A DNA stretch of 64,000 bases from DIGJ01 sp031553075 (GTDB lineage Bacteria; Bacillota; Clostridia; Lachnospirales; Lachnospiraceae): assembly GCA_031553075.1 (NCBI GenBank), contig JAVBLX010000087.1, forward strand, positions 1-64,000, written 5' to 3'. The notes under the pieces are model-generated. The model made no database searches. It saw only the letters and a program-made list of their open reading frames with translations, and had not been told where the DNA came from. How positions within the stretch are numbered: the first letter of the stretch is position 1; every line of letters begins with the position of its first letter. This document shows, in pieces, positions 42,645 through 52,635 of this stretch. A program made the translations under genes and the position numbers.

Positions 42645-45050
42645 TTATTTTACGCGAATTATCACGCTGCTTTCCGGCAAACCATCAGTAGTAATCAGCA
42701 CTTTGATTTCTCCTGCTTGGTAGCCACTGCGGACAATCACCTGCATCCGTCCCTGATAGGTCGTAAATGAGTTCCCAATATAGACCTCGGAAGTCCTTGG
42801 GTTCCCGCTACCCACGCCTTGAAGTGTACCGGCTCCTTCTACAGATACAGACACCTTCTTTTCTGAAAGCATTTTAATAATTCCATTTTTATCAGTAACT
42901 TCCACATTGATGTACGCCAGGTCTTCCCCATTGGCAAAAATCATATCGTTTTCCGCCTTAACCTTGAGTATGGTTTCTGTTCCTGCTGATTTTAGCTGTG
43001 CTCTGGCAATTTGCCGTCCCGCTTTATCATAGCTTACTGCCTCAAGAGATCCTGGTTGATAAACTGTATCAAAAGCGGCAACAAACTCCTTTAACTCTTT
43101 TTTTCCCAATGATTCTTTGTCCTTGAAAAGTTCAACAGAATGCCCCTGACTATAAACTTCAATCCGGGCTTTTTTTCCTTCGCAACCTGGCCAGCTCCAG
43201 CTATTTACCGCATCGGTATGCCGATAGCCGGAAAACTTTGTTTTTTCACCAGAGTGATTCACTGGGCGAACCGCAATATAAGGTTTCTTGTATTCTCCCC
43301 AAACAATTGCCGCCAGATAACTTATCGTATCGCGATATCCTATCAAGTCAATTGCACCCGTATACGCAGAAATGGTTGGATATGGTTTCATAAATCCGCC
43401 GCTCTTTTTTCCATAATCGTAAACACCAGCCCCTACTTCACCTAAATAATCCCATCCTGTCCACATAAAGTCACCGATTATGTAAGGATATTTCTTTACC
43501 AGCTCCCAATTTTTTGCAATTTGAGGTGGCATGGTTTCCGAGCCAACCATAATTCGTTCAGGGCATAATTCGTGATGCCCTTCATACACCTTGTCGCCAT
43601 AGTTATAACCAGCAATATCTACATTTGCAAAGGTTTCTGCGACTCCGGCTTCCGTATTCTTTGGCTTCATCATCAATTTCATAACAGCCGGAGCTGCAGC
43701 CACCATAATGTTAATCATGGCAGAACCGCCAATTTTATCATCCTTATTTTCTTCTAACGGGTCTACTACATCCCCTTTCTCAGGTGTTCCACTGCCAACG
43801 CCAATCTTGACCCCTTTTCTCGCCAGCATATTCATCATGATATTGGGGCATACTGTTACAGGACGAGTAGAATCAAGGTCATGGCACAGCTTTGTCATTT
43901 CGCCTGCTAACTCAGCGCCATCCGGTCGTGCCGTATCTGATATTTCATTTCCAATTGAGTACATGATCACGCTGGGATGATTGCGATCCTTTACGACCAT
44001 TTTTTCCAGATCTTTTTTCCATTCTTCCTCAAAGTCCAAAACATATCCATACATACCGCCATTATCCCGCCAACTGTCAAAGGCTTCATCCATTACATAC
44101 ATCCCCAGCTCATCGCACGCCCGCAATAGCACTTTACTCAAAGGATAATGAGAACTGCGAATGGCATTAAAGCCCGCTTCCTTCATGATTTTGATCCGGC
44201 GGTATGCTGCCCGCTCAAATTCACAAGCTCCTAAAATACCGTTATCATGATGAACACATCCTCCTTGCAGCTTGATGCACTTATCATTTACTTTCAGACC
44301 GTACTGAGCATTCCATGTCAGCGTACGAATTCCAAAACACTCCGTTTCTTCATCCAATACGGTGCCATTCTTCATTAATGTTACCCTTGCTTTATACAAG
44401 TTTGGATGATCAATATCCCATAAATGTGCATTGGGAATGGTAAGCTCACAAGTAGTTCCCTTTCCCTCAGCCACCCATTTCCCCCGATAGAAAATTTCCG
44501 TTTTCACTTCTGCTTCAGAAGAAGCTGTTGTGTCAATGGAAATTCCAATGACAGCCGGTTGAATGGATTTTGTTTTAATGGTAATGCCATTTTGTTTAAT
44601 ATGCTCGGCATTACCCAGATACAAATAGACCGGGCGATAGATTCCATTGCCAGGATACCATCTGGAATTGGGTACTTGACTGCAATGCACAAATACCTTG
44701 ATTTCATTTTCCTGCCCAATATTTAGTTGTTGAGTTAAATCAATGTAAAAATTACTATATCCATATACACAGCCACCCAATTCTTTGCCGTTAAGGTACA
44801 CCTTACTATCCATGTAGACACCTTCAAATTCAAGAATTGCGTTCTTATCACGGAAGCTCTCATCGGCAAAAAATTTCTTAACATAGTAGTAATCACCGCT
44901 GGGAAAGAATCCGGTAAAATTGCCATTTTTTAATTTTGGCAGGCGTTTCTGATACAGCATGGCATCATGAGGTAAATGTACTACCTGGACATTTTCTTCC
45001 TCCCCTTTTTTATAATAGCTCCAGTCTTTATTAAAATTAATTTTTTTCAT
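42645..45050 (-). CDS. GH2 beta-glycosidase (A)
   Basis: 801 residues with the GH2 order: jelly-roll domain (residues 1-150), Ig-like domain, TIM barrel with acid/base Glu369 (YSIGNEISD) and nucleophile Glu505 (VGSETMPP), then two or three beta domains. Between the two catalytic residues is a hydrophobic loop insertion also seen in GH2 B. Expected activities are beta-galactosidase, beta-glucuronidase or beta-mannosidase. No signal peptide. ATG with AGGAG. It lies 14 bp after the esterase at 45064. Confidence 0.9.
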   Translation of the reverse strand: MKKINFNKDWSYYKKGEEENVQVVHLPHDAMLYQKRLPKLKNGNFTGFFPSGDYYYVKKFFADESFRDKNAILEFEGVYMDSKVYLNGKELGGCVYGYSNFYIDLTQQLNIGQENEIKVFVHCSQVPNSRWYPGNGIYRPVYLYLGNAEHIKQNGITIKTKSIQPAVIGISIDTTASSEAEVKTEIFYRGKWVAEGKGTTCELTIPNAHLWDIDHPNLYKARVTLMKNGTVLDEETECFGIRTLTWNAQYGLKVNDKCIKLQGGCVHHDNGILGACEFERAAYRRIKIMKEAGFNAIRSSHYPLSKVLLRACDELGMYVMDEAFDSWRDNGGMYGYVLDFEEEWKKDLEKMVVKDRNHPSVIMYSIGNEISDTARPDGAELAGEMTKLCHDLDSTRPVTVCPNIMMNMLARKGVKIGVGSGTPEKGDVVDPLEENKDDKIGGSAMINIMVAAAPAVMKLMMKPKNTEAGVAETFANVDIAGYNYGDKVYEGHHELCPERIMVGSETMPPQIAKNWELVKKYPYIIGDFMWTGWDYLGEVGAGVYDYGKKSGGFMKPYPTISAYTGAIDLIGYRDTISYLAAIVWGEYKKPYIAVRPVNHSGEKTKFSGYRHTDAVNSWSWPGCEGKKARIEVYSQGHSVELFKDKESLGKKELKEFVAAFDTVYQPGSLEAVSYDKAGRQIARAQLKSAGTETILKVKAENDMIFANGEDLAYINVEVTDKNGIIKMLSEKKVSVSVEGAGTLQGVGSGNPRTSEVYIGNSFTTYQGRMQVIVRSGYQAGEIKVLITTDGLPESSVIIRVK

Positions 45051-45063
45051 TTTCAGCTCCTAT

Positions 45064-46014
45064 CTATGCGCAACACGCATTCAACCATTTTATATATTTT
45101 TCAATCCATGAGATATACTTTTTATTCACAGAAAACCCATGTCCGGCTCCCTCTAATACAATTGTTTCACGAGGAATCCCAATCTCTTCCAATCGATTCC
45201 CATATTTATCAATTCCTTTGAGCATATCTTTGGTTCCATAGCAAAGAAACTGGGGAATGTTTGAAGGCTGCAGGTTTTTGGTCAAAGAATATTTCTTTTG
45301 TAAAGTGACTCGCTTCGACTCGTCAAAGAAATCATCTCCTGCTAACAAACATAGCATATTGGGATTTTCATCAAAATTAGTAACCGGATAAATGAGTCCA
45401 AGAAAGCTGGGTATACCATCCATCAAATCAATATCGTCTGATTTATACCCTGGATAATCCACCATTTTATTCCCCAGCAAGATTGTACTTGCTCCAGCCA
45501 CATAACCTCCTGCTGAGAATCCCATTGCACCAATTTTCTCCGGTTTCAAATTATATTCTGCGGCATGATAGCGTACATAGCGGATTGCCCGCTGCATATC
45601 CAGATAGCAAACCGGAGCTTCATATGGATTCATGCGGTATTCTAAAACAAATGCCGTAATGTTATTCTGGTTCAATATTTTTGCAATTTCATATCCTTCG
45701 TTTTCCCTGGATTGGGTACAAAATCCACCGCCTGGTGCAATAATTACTGCCGTATCGCTTCCCTTCACAAGAAATGGAATTAAATTGGGGACATCATCAA
45801 AATATTCGCTCACTTTACCATTTTTGATTTCATCCAGATAAGTATAGGTATCTAAACCAGACGAATCCTTAGCGATATTTGTTCCGAATACATCCTTAAT
45901 CCAGCTTATCATGGCAAACGGCTTCCATTTATGCTTGATGTTCATGACATCTATCTTTCGTTTTTCAGGATTGTTGTAGGGAATCTTCGTTCCCCAGATT
46001 GTTAGCTTCTCCAT
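45064..46014 (-). CDS. Alpha/beta hydrolase, BD-FAE-like carbohydrate acyl esterase
   Basis: 316 residues. Oxyanion motif IIAPGGGF, nucleophile GAMGFSAGGY, Asp in YGTKDM and His in EGAGHGFSVNKK. It matches the soluble acetyl- or feruloyl-esterase group common in carbohydrate-use loci. It presumably removes acyl groups from imported oligosaccharides so the glycosidases can act. No signal peptide. It is 8 bp after the deacetylase gene. A decayed relative of its C-terminus (GAGHGFSVNKKYISW) is found at 58744-58857. Confidence 0.85.
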   Translation of the reverse strand: MEKLTIWGTKIPYNNPEKRKIDVMNIKHKWKPFAMISWIKDVFGTNIAKDSSGLDTYTYLDEIKNGKVSEYFDDVPNLIPFLVKGSDTAVIIAPGGGFCTQSRENEGYEIAKILNQNNITAFVLEYRMNPYEAPVCYLDMQRAIRYVRYHAAEYNLKPEKIGAMGFSAGGYVAGASTILLGNKMVDYPGYKSDDIDLMDGIPSFLGLIYPVTNFDENPNMLCLLAGDDFFDESKRVTLQKKYSLTKNLQPSNIPQFLCYGTKDMLKGIDKYGNRLEEIGIPRETIVLEGAGHGFSVNKKYISWIEKYIKWLNACCA

Positions 46015-46022
46015 AATTGTTC

Positions 46023-46766
46023 TTAAACCTTTCTACTCATCAACGCATCATGATTTGTACAATTTTTGATTTCCGGATGACTTGCCACCAGCTCACAAAA
46101 ACGTCTTAATTTATTCCAGTTACATTGAGGACTTCCAAAATCAAATTCATATCCATGTCCCCAGACATAAAAGAGTTGATCTTTATCGGTTTGCGTATGA
46201 ATAAAGGTGTGAAAAAGATCAAATAATTTTGAAGATGGAAAAGAACAAGTTGCCGCCCATTTCAAAGGGTCTTTGGGATAACCAAAACTGGTATCTGAAG
46301 AAACCGTACGAGCATATTCAACTCCCTGCTCTTTTAAGTATTTCCTTACTCTTTTATTATTCATTCCCCCTGCATACGCCATTCCCACTACTTCTTTACC
46401 TGTTAGCTTCTTTAGTGCCACAATATCGCCCAAAATCTCCTGATGCAGTTCAGCCTCTGATAGTGATATGGTAGTTAAATGCTGACAGCCATGGGCTGCA
46501 ATTTCAAAATCATTATATACCTGCACAATCTCATCTGACGGGATGCGAAACGAAGGTGTGTATTTTAGCATTCCATCCTTTGGCTTTTTCCCAGGCTTTG
46601 TCGCTATAAATGCCAAATCCCCAATTCGTCCTACATAGCCATCTGTCCCCAGCATTCCAGAATTCAAATTAAAGGTTGCACCAAATAACCCATATGTTTT
46701 CAAAATCTCGATGATTTTTTTATCTTGCTCCAGACCGTCATCAAAGCTAAATGTAATATATTTCAT
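46023..46766 (-). CDS. NodB-type polysaccharide deacetylase (CE4)
   Basis: 247 residues. The NodB domain begins at the N-terminus: YITFSFDDG with the catalytic and metal-binding Asp pair, then AAHGCQHLT with the two metal-binding His, and FYVWGHGYEFD toward the end. It hydrolyses N- or O-acetyl groups from sugars. The protein lacks a signal peptide or membrane anchor, unlike cell-wall deacetylases, so an imported oligosaccharide is the likely substrate. It lies between an SGNH hydrolase and an alpha/beta esterase, forming a three-esterase block. Confidence 0.85.
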   Translation of the reverse strand: MKYITFSFDDGLEQDKKIIEILKTYGLFGATFNLNSGMLGTDGYVGRIGDLAFIATKPGKKPKDGMLKYTPSFRIPSDEIVQVYNDFEIAAHGCQHLTTISLSEAELHQEILGDIVALKKLTGKEVVGMAYAGGMNNKRVRKYLKEQGVEYARTVSSDTSFGYPKDPLKWAATCSFPSSKLFDLFHTFIHTQTDKDQLFYVWGHGYEFDFGSPQCNWNKLRRFCELVASHPEIKNCTNHDALMSRKV

Positions 46767-46809
46767 ATGGCATACCCACCTACCAATCTCATTGCCGTTT
46801 TTATTTGCT

Positions 46810-47904
46810 TTATCTATTTCCTAACCATTCATTAATTTTTGCAGCAACATTGGCTCCGTATATTGCATGACCTGCATCATTTGGATGAAGGTATCCATCT
46901 GCGTAGTATCCAGGATCATGGGGAACCAACGTAGATCCATTTAAAACCAGTGTATGCTTCATTTTTTGCGCCCGCCGCTCAATCATATGGCGTATCTCAT
47001 CCAATTCCTTCGTAACTGCCGCCACATATTCATCCGCTCTCCAGATTGGTGTAATAACCACCTTGGGGATATTTTCAAATAATACTTCAATTTTTTCAAA
47101 ATACCTGTCCATCTGCTGCCGAACCAGCTCTACAGTTGGAGCAAAGTTCCAGTCGTTTGTGCCATACGCAATAGTAATAAGATCTGGTGCAAAATCAAGA
47201 TACTCCAAACCATTCAGGCAATCAACATAAAAGGTGTTTCCGGAAACCCCCTGATTTATGATTTCCATATCCAGCTCGTTTGCCATCTGCATTACATAGG
47301 AATAGTTTGGATGATGGGTATTGCCACCAGAGGTAATGGAATCACCTAAGCATAATAAGCGTTTCTTGTTGTGCTCACATGGTTTCACAACACCATCCAG
47401 CATAAAATCCCTGATTCCAATCCGTAGATGAGGCAATGCCAGACATACTTCCACCTCATCCTTTTCAGGATGAGGATAGAAAAATTCGATTTTACCGTTT
47501 TTATACTTCGTATGGGCAAATAGCCGCCCCTCTATATATAGTTCCAGTGGATTTAAGATCGTCTTCGAAGAGTATTTATTTTTATCAGCAGACACCTTAA
47601 AATGAGCCCTCTTAACTGCCTTTCCATACTGTTGGTAAAATGTAGTAGGCTGAAATATGACCTTTAATGCCCGAAGCATGTGGTCTCCCTTCTTGCAGGA
47701 AAAACTCAAATGAGACCCTGTCGTTTTAAAACGCAGACAAGTTCCATTTTGTGCCATAGCTTCCACATCAAACATATTATTAAATGTAAGCACTTGCTTT
47801 TGCTGAGGTAAAAATCGTTCAAAATATGTATACCCCTTCTTGTCCACAGTAGTCATTAAAGTATTCCAGGCAAACTGCTTTACATCATAAATACATTCTG
47901 TCAT
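46810..47904 (-). CDS. SGNH/GDSL hydrolase with N-terminal beta domain
   Basis: 364 residues. The N-terminal 170 residues look like a beta-sandwich (CE2-like carbohydrate esterase layout). The SGNH domain follows with LLCLGDSITSGG (Ser), NQGVSGNTF, AYGTNDWNF (Asn) and DGYLHPNDAGH (Asp, His). It is predicted to deacetylate sugars. No signal peptide. It is 43 bp downstream of GH2 B and starts after GAAAGGGG. Confidence 0.85.
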   Translation of the reverse strand: MTECIYDVKQFAWNTLMTTVDKKGYTYFERFLPQQKQVLTFNNMFDVEAMAQNGTCLRFKTTGSHLSFSCKKGDHMLRALKVIFQPTTFYQQYGKAVKRAHFKVSADKNKYSSKTILNPLELYIEGRLFAHTKYKNGKIEFFYPHPEKDEVEVCLALPHLRIGIRDFMLDGVVKPCEHNKKRLLCLGDSITSGGNTHHPNYSYVMQMANELDMEIINQGVSGNTFYVDCLNGLEYLDFAPDLITIAYGTNDWNFAPTVELVRQQMDRYFEKIEVLFENIPKVVITPIWRADEYVAAVTKELDEIRHMIERRAQKMKHTLVLNGSTLVPHDPGYYADGYLHPNDAGHAIYGANVAAKINEWLGNR

Positions 47905-47947
47905 ACCAATCCCCTTTCGCTTCCTTGCAACTTTTCATTTGCTTTGA

Positions 47948-50467
47948 TTAAGAATTTCCCGCAGAAATTGTAGTGCTGACTGCCTCCAAATTGTCACCCG
48001 AAACAGTCACGCAAATATTCCCAGTATCTCCACTACTTCGAATAATTGCCATCGCCCTGCCATAGTAGGTCATACACTCTGGATCCGAAAAACTCCCTGT
48101 CAATACTGGATTACCACTGCCAAATCCAGCAAGCACTCCTGCTCCTGACACCACTATGCAAAGATTTTGATCTGCCAGAGATTTTACATTTCCTTTTGAA
48201 TCCGTAAGCATGACTGAAACATATGCCAGATCCTCTCCGTCTGCACAAATCTGTGACTGTTCTGCTTTCACTGTTATCTTTGTTTCTTTCCCTGCACTCT
48301 CAAGACAAGATTCTCCTTGTTTTTTGCCCTTGGAATCATAAGCAACTGCCTTTAATATCCCTTTTTCATATGGCAGTTCAAATGTTGCTTTGCAAAACGT
48401 CAATTTCTTTTTGCCCAATGAACGGGAATTGATAAACAGTTCGACGGTATCCTGAGAACTATAGATTTCCACCTGCGCATTCCTTCCCTCACAGTCATCC
48501 CAGCTCCAGGAAGCTACCGCATCTGTTCCGCGCCATTGACCCATAAAATAATTTTCCCCGCTGTGGTTGACTGGACGCACGCCAATATATGGCTTGTTGG
48601 TCACTGACCAGACCGCCTTTGTATATTCTCCCTGTGCCTCCACGTAGCCTATCATATCAATGCATCCGATCCCTGCTGCCACACAAGGATATGGCTTGTT
48701 AAACTGACCATGTTTCTTGTCATATTCCACAAGTCCAACACCCGTCTCTCCCAGATAATCCCATGCGGTCCACATAAAGTCACCAATCACTGCCGGATTC
48801 TCCATGACACGCTTCCAGTTCTCTCCGATACTTCTTGGATACGTTTCAGTATTCAAAAGAAGCTTATCTGGCCGCAGCTCATGTAATTCATCCAGCATCT
48901 GATTTGCATAATTAAAACCGGCAATATCCAAAGTATCAATAACTACACCAGCATTTTTTGCCGTTCGATCTGCACGGTTCGTTAGTTTTCCAATAAATGG
49001 CATCCATGTTACAATAATATTGACCAAAAGGCTGCCCCTGGCTTTTCCACTGGCTTCTTCCAGATATGGATTCACCACATCATCCGGTGATTTTCCTTTT
49101 TTATGTTTCTCTTTCCCCAGTGGAGTTGCTTTCATAAAACCGACAGAGCCTAAACAGCCATTTGTCACTGGACGGGTTTTATCTAATCCATGAATGAAAT
49201 CTACCATTTCCTTCTGTATCAATCGACCTTTTTCGGTTGTCAGCTCAGTAACTTCATTTCCCACTCCATACATTACGACACTTGGATGGTTATAATCCTT
49301 CTGCACCATGGAGTCCAAATCATTTTTCCACTCTTTATGAAAATAAATGGAATAGTCATAATCATTTTTACTGCTATCCCACATATCAAAGGATTCTTCA
49401 TACACATACATCCCCAACTCATCACAAGCCTCCAACAGTACCTTGCTCATGGGATGATGGGACATACGGATTGCATTAAAACCAGTCTCCTTTAAAATGC
49501 GGATTCGACGAAAAGCTGCTTTACGAAATTCTGCTGCACCGAGTAGACCATTATCGTGGTGAATACAGCCACCACGAAGCTTGACTGACTGTCCGTTTAC
49601 GCAAAATCCTTGCTCTGCTTTCCAAGAAAGCTGGCGGATTCCAAAGCGGATTGTCTGCTCGTCGACCACTTTATGATTGTCGGCTTTATGAACCAGTTGT
49701 AATGAAAGCGCATATAACTCTGGTTTTTCCTCTGACCACAGCTTTGCTTCTTTCATTTCCTGCAAGCTCACTGTTTTCTCATCTGTTACAGGCAATCTCC
49801 AGCTACATATAGCTGGTGCTTCTGCCTCAAGCACCCCATACATTTCTTCTGTCCGATAGCCTTCATTCTCTTTCGGTAGAATTCCCAGATACTTTATGCA
49901 CAAGCATAGCTCATAAGCATCTTTATCCAGAGTATCCAGTCCTTGTATCTTAGTCTCAATCTCTATGTTTGCAGGATTCACACTTTTTGTTGTAATACGA
50001 ACCCCTTCATGCTTGATGTGTACCGGATTTGCAATCAGCAGCTTCACATCTCTATAAATGCCACTTCCCGAATACCAACGTGAATTCGGTGTTCTGGTAT
50101 TGTCCACCTCCACCTGCAATACGTTGTCCTCACCAATCTTGATATGTGCTGTCAAATCGACAGAAAAATGACTGTATCCATAAATTCTGCCACCGATATT
50201 CTGTCCATTGAGAGATACCGTTGAATTCATGTATATACCATCAAATTCCAATAAAAGATGTTTGTTTTCCCAATCCGTTTCTCCATAAAAATGTTTTTCG
50301 TATAGATAGCGTCCACCCGGATAAAAGCCTGATGCTGTTCCGCCCTTCAAGCCTGACAAGCGTTTTTCTGTCTGCATTGCATCATGAGGTAATTGCACCT
50401 TTGCTTTTTCTTCTGGCGTTCTTACATTCCAGAATATCCACTCCCTATTATAATTAATAGTTACCAC
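47948..50467 (-). CDS. GH2 beta-glycosidase (B), first gene of the long operon
   Basis: 839 residues, GTG start at 50467 with AAGGAGG upstream. GH2 domain order as in GH2 A; acid/base Glu405 (YGVGNEVTE) and nucleophile in LLNTETYPRS. The N-terminal jelly roll is closely similar to GH2 A (LPHDAM; RWYSGSGIYRDV), but the Ig-like domain has an insertion around residues 185-225. It is divergent from AraC regulator B, and heads an operon of 12 genes running to 29507. No signal peptide. Confidence 0.9.
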   Translation of the reverse strand: MVTINYNREWIFWNVRTPEEKAKVQLPHDAMQTEKRLSGLKGGTASGFYPGGRYLYEKHFYGETDWENKHLLLEFDGIYMNSTVSLNGQNIGGRIYGYSHFSVDLTAHIKIGEDNVLQVEVDNTRTPNSRWYSGSGIYRDVKLLIANPVHIKHEGVRITTKSVNPANIEIETKIQGLDTLDKDAYELCLCIKYLGILPKENEGYRTEEMYGVLEAEAPAICSWRLPVTDEKTVSLQEMKEAKLWSEEKPELYALSLQLVHKADNHKVVDEQTIRFGIRQLSWKAEQGFCVNGQSVKLRGGCIHHDNGLLGAAEFRKAAFRRIRILKETGFNAIRMSHHPMSKVLLEACDELGMYVYEESFDMWDSSKNDYDYSIYFHKEWKNDLDSMVQKDYNHPSVVMYGVGNEVTELTTEKGRLIQKEMVDFIHGLDKTRPVTNGCLGSVGFMKATPLGKEKHKKGKSPDDVVNPYLEEASGKARGSLLVNIIVTWMPFIGKLTNRADRTAKNAGVVIDTLDIAGFNYANQMLDELHELRPDKLLLNTETYPRSIGENWKRVMENPAVIGDFMWTAWDYLGETGVGLVEYDKKHGQFNKPYPCVAAGIGCIDMIGYVEAQGEYTKAVWSVTNKPYIGVRPVNHSGENYFMGQWRGTDAVASWSWDDCEGRNAQVEIYSSQDTVELFINSRSLGKKKLTFCKATFELPYEKGILKAVAYDSKGKKQGESCLESAGKETKITVKAEQSQICADGEDLAYVSVMLTDSKGNVKSLADQNLCIVVSGAGVLAGFGSGNPVLTGSFSDPECMTYYGRAMAIIRSSGDTGNICVTVSGDNLEAVSTTISAGNS

Positions 50468-50682
50468 TTATCTACCGCCTCCTTCCATCCTGCCTTTTCT
50501 CTCATTATCATTTAGCGTTGTTCTTTTGTTCTATTTCACTTGCCCTATTCTAAAAAACATGATATATTTATTACGATTATTTATATACTATTTTATTTTT
50601 TTTAGTTATTATATACAATCTCAAAAAGCTAAATCCTTGTATTTCCATTATCATTTTCCGACTTTTTTCGAAAGGAGCCACT

Positions 50683-51726
50683 ATGTCTGATCATAACTTT
50701 ACTCACCCCCTATTATTGAAGAATATGGCATCGGAATCAAATGGGTTTTATGCTGCAAATATTGATTCACTTCACACGCTGGAATCTGGGGTGGATTTTC
50801 AGATTACCCAGCTGCGCCTAATGGAAGACGGAAGGACAATTGTGCGGTTCTATACGCCTGCCAAATGTTTTGAATACATTGCCGTTACCGATATGTCTCA
50901 GGATTCCATGGAAGAACTGCTCTTACACCGTCATGATTTTTTTGAACTGATGTTGGTTTTAAATGGTCAGGTGGAAGCGTATATCGAGGGTGGACATAAT
51001 ACGTTTGCTACAGGAGATGCCTGTATCGTCAACCGAAATACTCGTCATCTGGAGGCGAACAAGTTTTCTGATGTAGTCTACCTTGGCATGTCCAGGGACT
51101 TTATCCAAAATTCTTATTTCCCAAGTTCTCCACTGGTAAAACGCAAAGGGAAATTTGATACCTTTTTCCAGCGCAATCTGGATGATCAGGCAAAATATTT
51201 GAAAGACTATATGTCATTTACTTATAAGGAGGCATTGAATGGAGTATTTCGTGCCAAAGAGCTGGTTGCAGAGCTGATACAAGAGTTGGAAAAACAAGGT
51301 CCTGGTTACCTTTCTATTGTTCATGGTCTTACCGCACGATTACTCGCAGTTTTAGAAGATGATGACCTATATAATTATAACTATGTAAATTTAAGCTCTG
51401 GTAAGGAGGCGATTCTTGCAGAAGATATCCGCCGCCTGCTTGAACGGGCAAAACGCCGGGTCACCTCTGGGGAGATTGCAAACTCTTTGAATTATAACGG
51501 GGATTATCTCAACCGGATTTTTAAGAAATGGTATGGTCTTTCAATGAAGGAGTATTGCCAGAAAATTTATATGAAAGAAACAGTCCGTCTCCTGACGGAA
51601 ACGGACTTAAGTATTACCCAAATCGCTAACCGGGTCGGCTTTGTAAATCCAACACAGTTTTATCATATTTTTAAGGATTATTATGGGTGCACTCCGCAGG
51701 ATTACCGGATGCAAAAAAATTATTAA
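50683..51726 (+). CDS. Cupin-AraC transcriptional regulator (B)
   Basis: 347 residues. The N-terminal cupin has LHRHDFFELMLVLNGQVEAY and a TGDACIVNRNTRH turn. The C-terminal DNA-binding domain has two helix-turn-helix units (TSGEIANSLNYNGDYLNRIF; ITQIANRVGFVNPTQFYHIF) and the CTPQDYR signature. The ATG follows GAAAGGAG. It is divergent from the twelve-gene glycosidase operon, and is the natural candidate to activate it. Confidence 0.85.
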   Translation: MSDHNFTHPLLLKNMASESNGFYAANIDSLHTLESGVDFQITQLRLMEDGRTIVRFYTPAKCFEYIAVTDMSQDSMEELLLHRHDFFELMLVLNGQVEAYIEGGHNTFATGDACIVNRNTRHLEANKFSDVVYLGMSRDFIQNSYFPSSPLVKRKGKFDTFFQRNLDDQAKYLKDYMSFTYKEALNGVFRAKELVAELIQELEKQGPGYLSIVHGLTARLLAVLEDDDLYNYNYVNLSSGKEAILAEDIRRLLERAKRRVTSGEIANSLNYNGDYLNRIFKKWYGLSMKEYCQKIYMKETVRLLTETDLSITQIANRVGFVNPTQFYHIFKDYYGCTPQDYRMQKNY

Positions 51727-51774
51727 TCACATTTACCCAATTTAGATTTACTTATAAGGAGCCACATTAATTGT

Positions 51775-52461
51775 TTACTTTTTCTTTAATTCTTCATATA
51801 TCGTTTTTGCAATACTTCGATTTCCCACTGCATTTGGATGAATGCCGTCTGGCATCCACTCCCCATGTAATTCCGTCAATTCATATAAGTCAATTAAATT
51901 AGCTCCTGTTTCCTGCGCAACATTGGCTACAATTTTGCATACCTCATTTTTTATTACGTCATTATTACAATCTTTTTCGCTATTTACAGCAATGAACGTC
52001 CGCGGTGGTGCCATAATATATATCTCAGGGTGTTTTGCTATCTCTTGGTATTTGCAGATTATCTGAATATATTCATCCTTGAATCTAACTGCATCCCAAT
52101 TAATCCCTTTTGAATCATTTGTCCCCAACATTAGAATAACTATATCGGGAGATTGATTTAAAGAATCGTTAAAATGCTTCTCCTTTTGATACGGCATATC
52201 TCCGGTAGAAAGCAATGTGCGATTGCTCAAGCCATAATTAAGTACCTGATAGCTTTCCCCCAGATATTCCGCTAAAATCGCTGGATATGACTTCTTTCTC
52301 CGACCAAATTCCACACCTAATCCATATGTAATACTGTCACCTACACACGCAACCTTTATCCTACCTTTTCCATACTTTTGAACAGACGGCCGATATATTT
52401 TATAAATGCGGTAAGCGATATATCCAATTATAATAATCAAAGTAACTGCTACCAGTAACAT
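51775..52461 (-). CDS. Membrane-anchored SGNH/GDSL hydrolase
   Basis: 228 residues from the ATG at 52461, which directly follows GGAGGTATAGC; the ATG at 52485 precedes that site. One N-terminal membrane segment (LLVAVTLIIIIGYIAYRIY) anchors it with the catalytic domain probably outside. Motifs: VACVGDSITYGLG, NYGLSNRT, ILMLGTNDS and DGIHPNAVG, giving Ser, Gly, Asn, Asp and His of the SGNH family. It may act as an extracellular sugar O-acetylesterase. It follows a broken alpha/beta hydrolase gene, and is the last gene of the GH78 B operon. Confidence 0.8.
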   Translation of the reverse strand: MLLVAVTLIIIIGYIAYRIYKIYRPSVQKYGKGRIKVACVGDSITYGLGVEFGRRKKSYPAILAEYLGESYQVLNYGLSNRTLLSTGDMPYQKEKHFNDSLNQSPDIVILMLGTNDSKGINWDAVRFKDEYIQIICKYQEIAKHPEIYIMAPPRTFIAVNSEKDCNNDVIKNEVCKIVANVAQETGANLIDLYELTELHGEWMPDGIHPNAVGNRSIAKTIYEELKKK

Positions 52462-52635
52462 GCTATACCTCCACAGCATCTGCATATAGACATCTCTTTC
52501 GATAGTCTACCTTTTTCGTCTGTTCCAATGTGACAACTTTCATAATCTCCTTTGTAGTCACAGCCTTCTACAAAAGTAACCTGCTCTACATATCCTTGCT
52601 GCGTATCTCCTTCACTGCCTAGGGCTGCCCTCATC
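52462..52635 (-). other. Gene-end debris upstream of the SGNH gene
   Basis: An open frame without homology that I recognise reads GSEGDTQQGYVEQVTFVEGC then DYKGDYESCHIGTDEKGRLS. It lacks its own start, and the preceding alpha/beta hydrolase stops at 52636 in another frame. It is probably the tail of a lost gene joined by deletion. Confidence 0.3.
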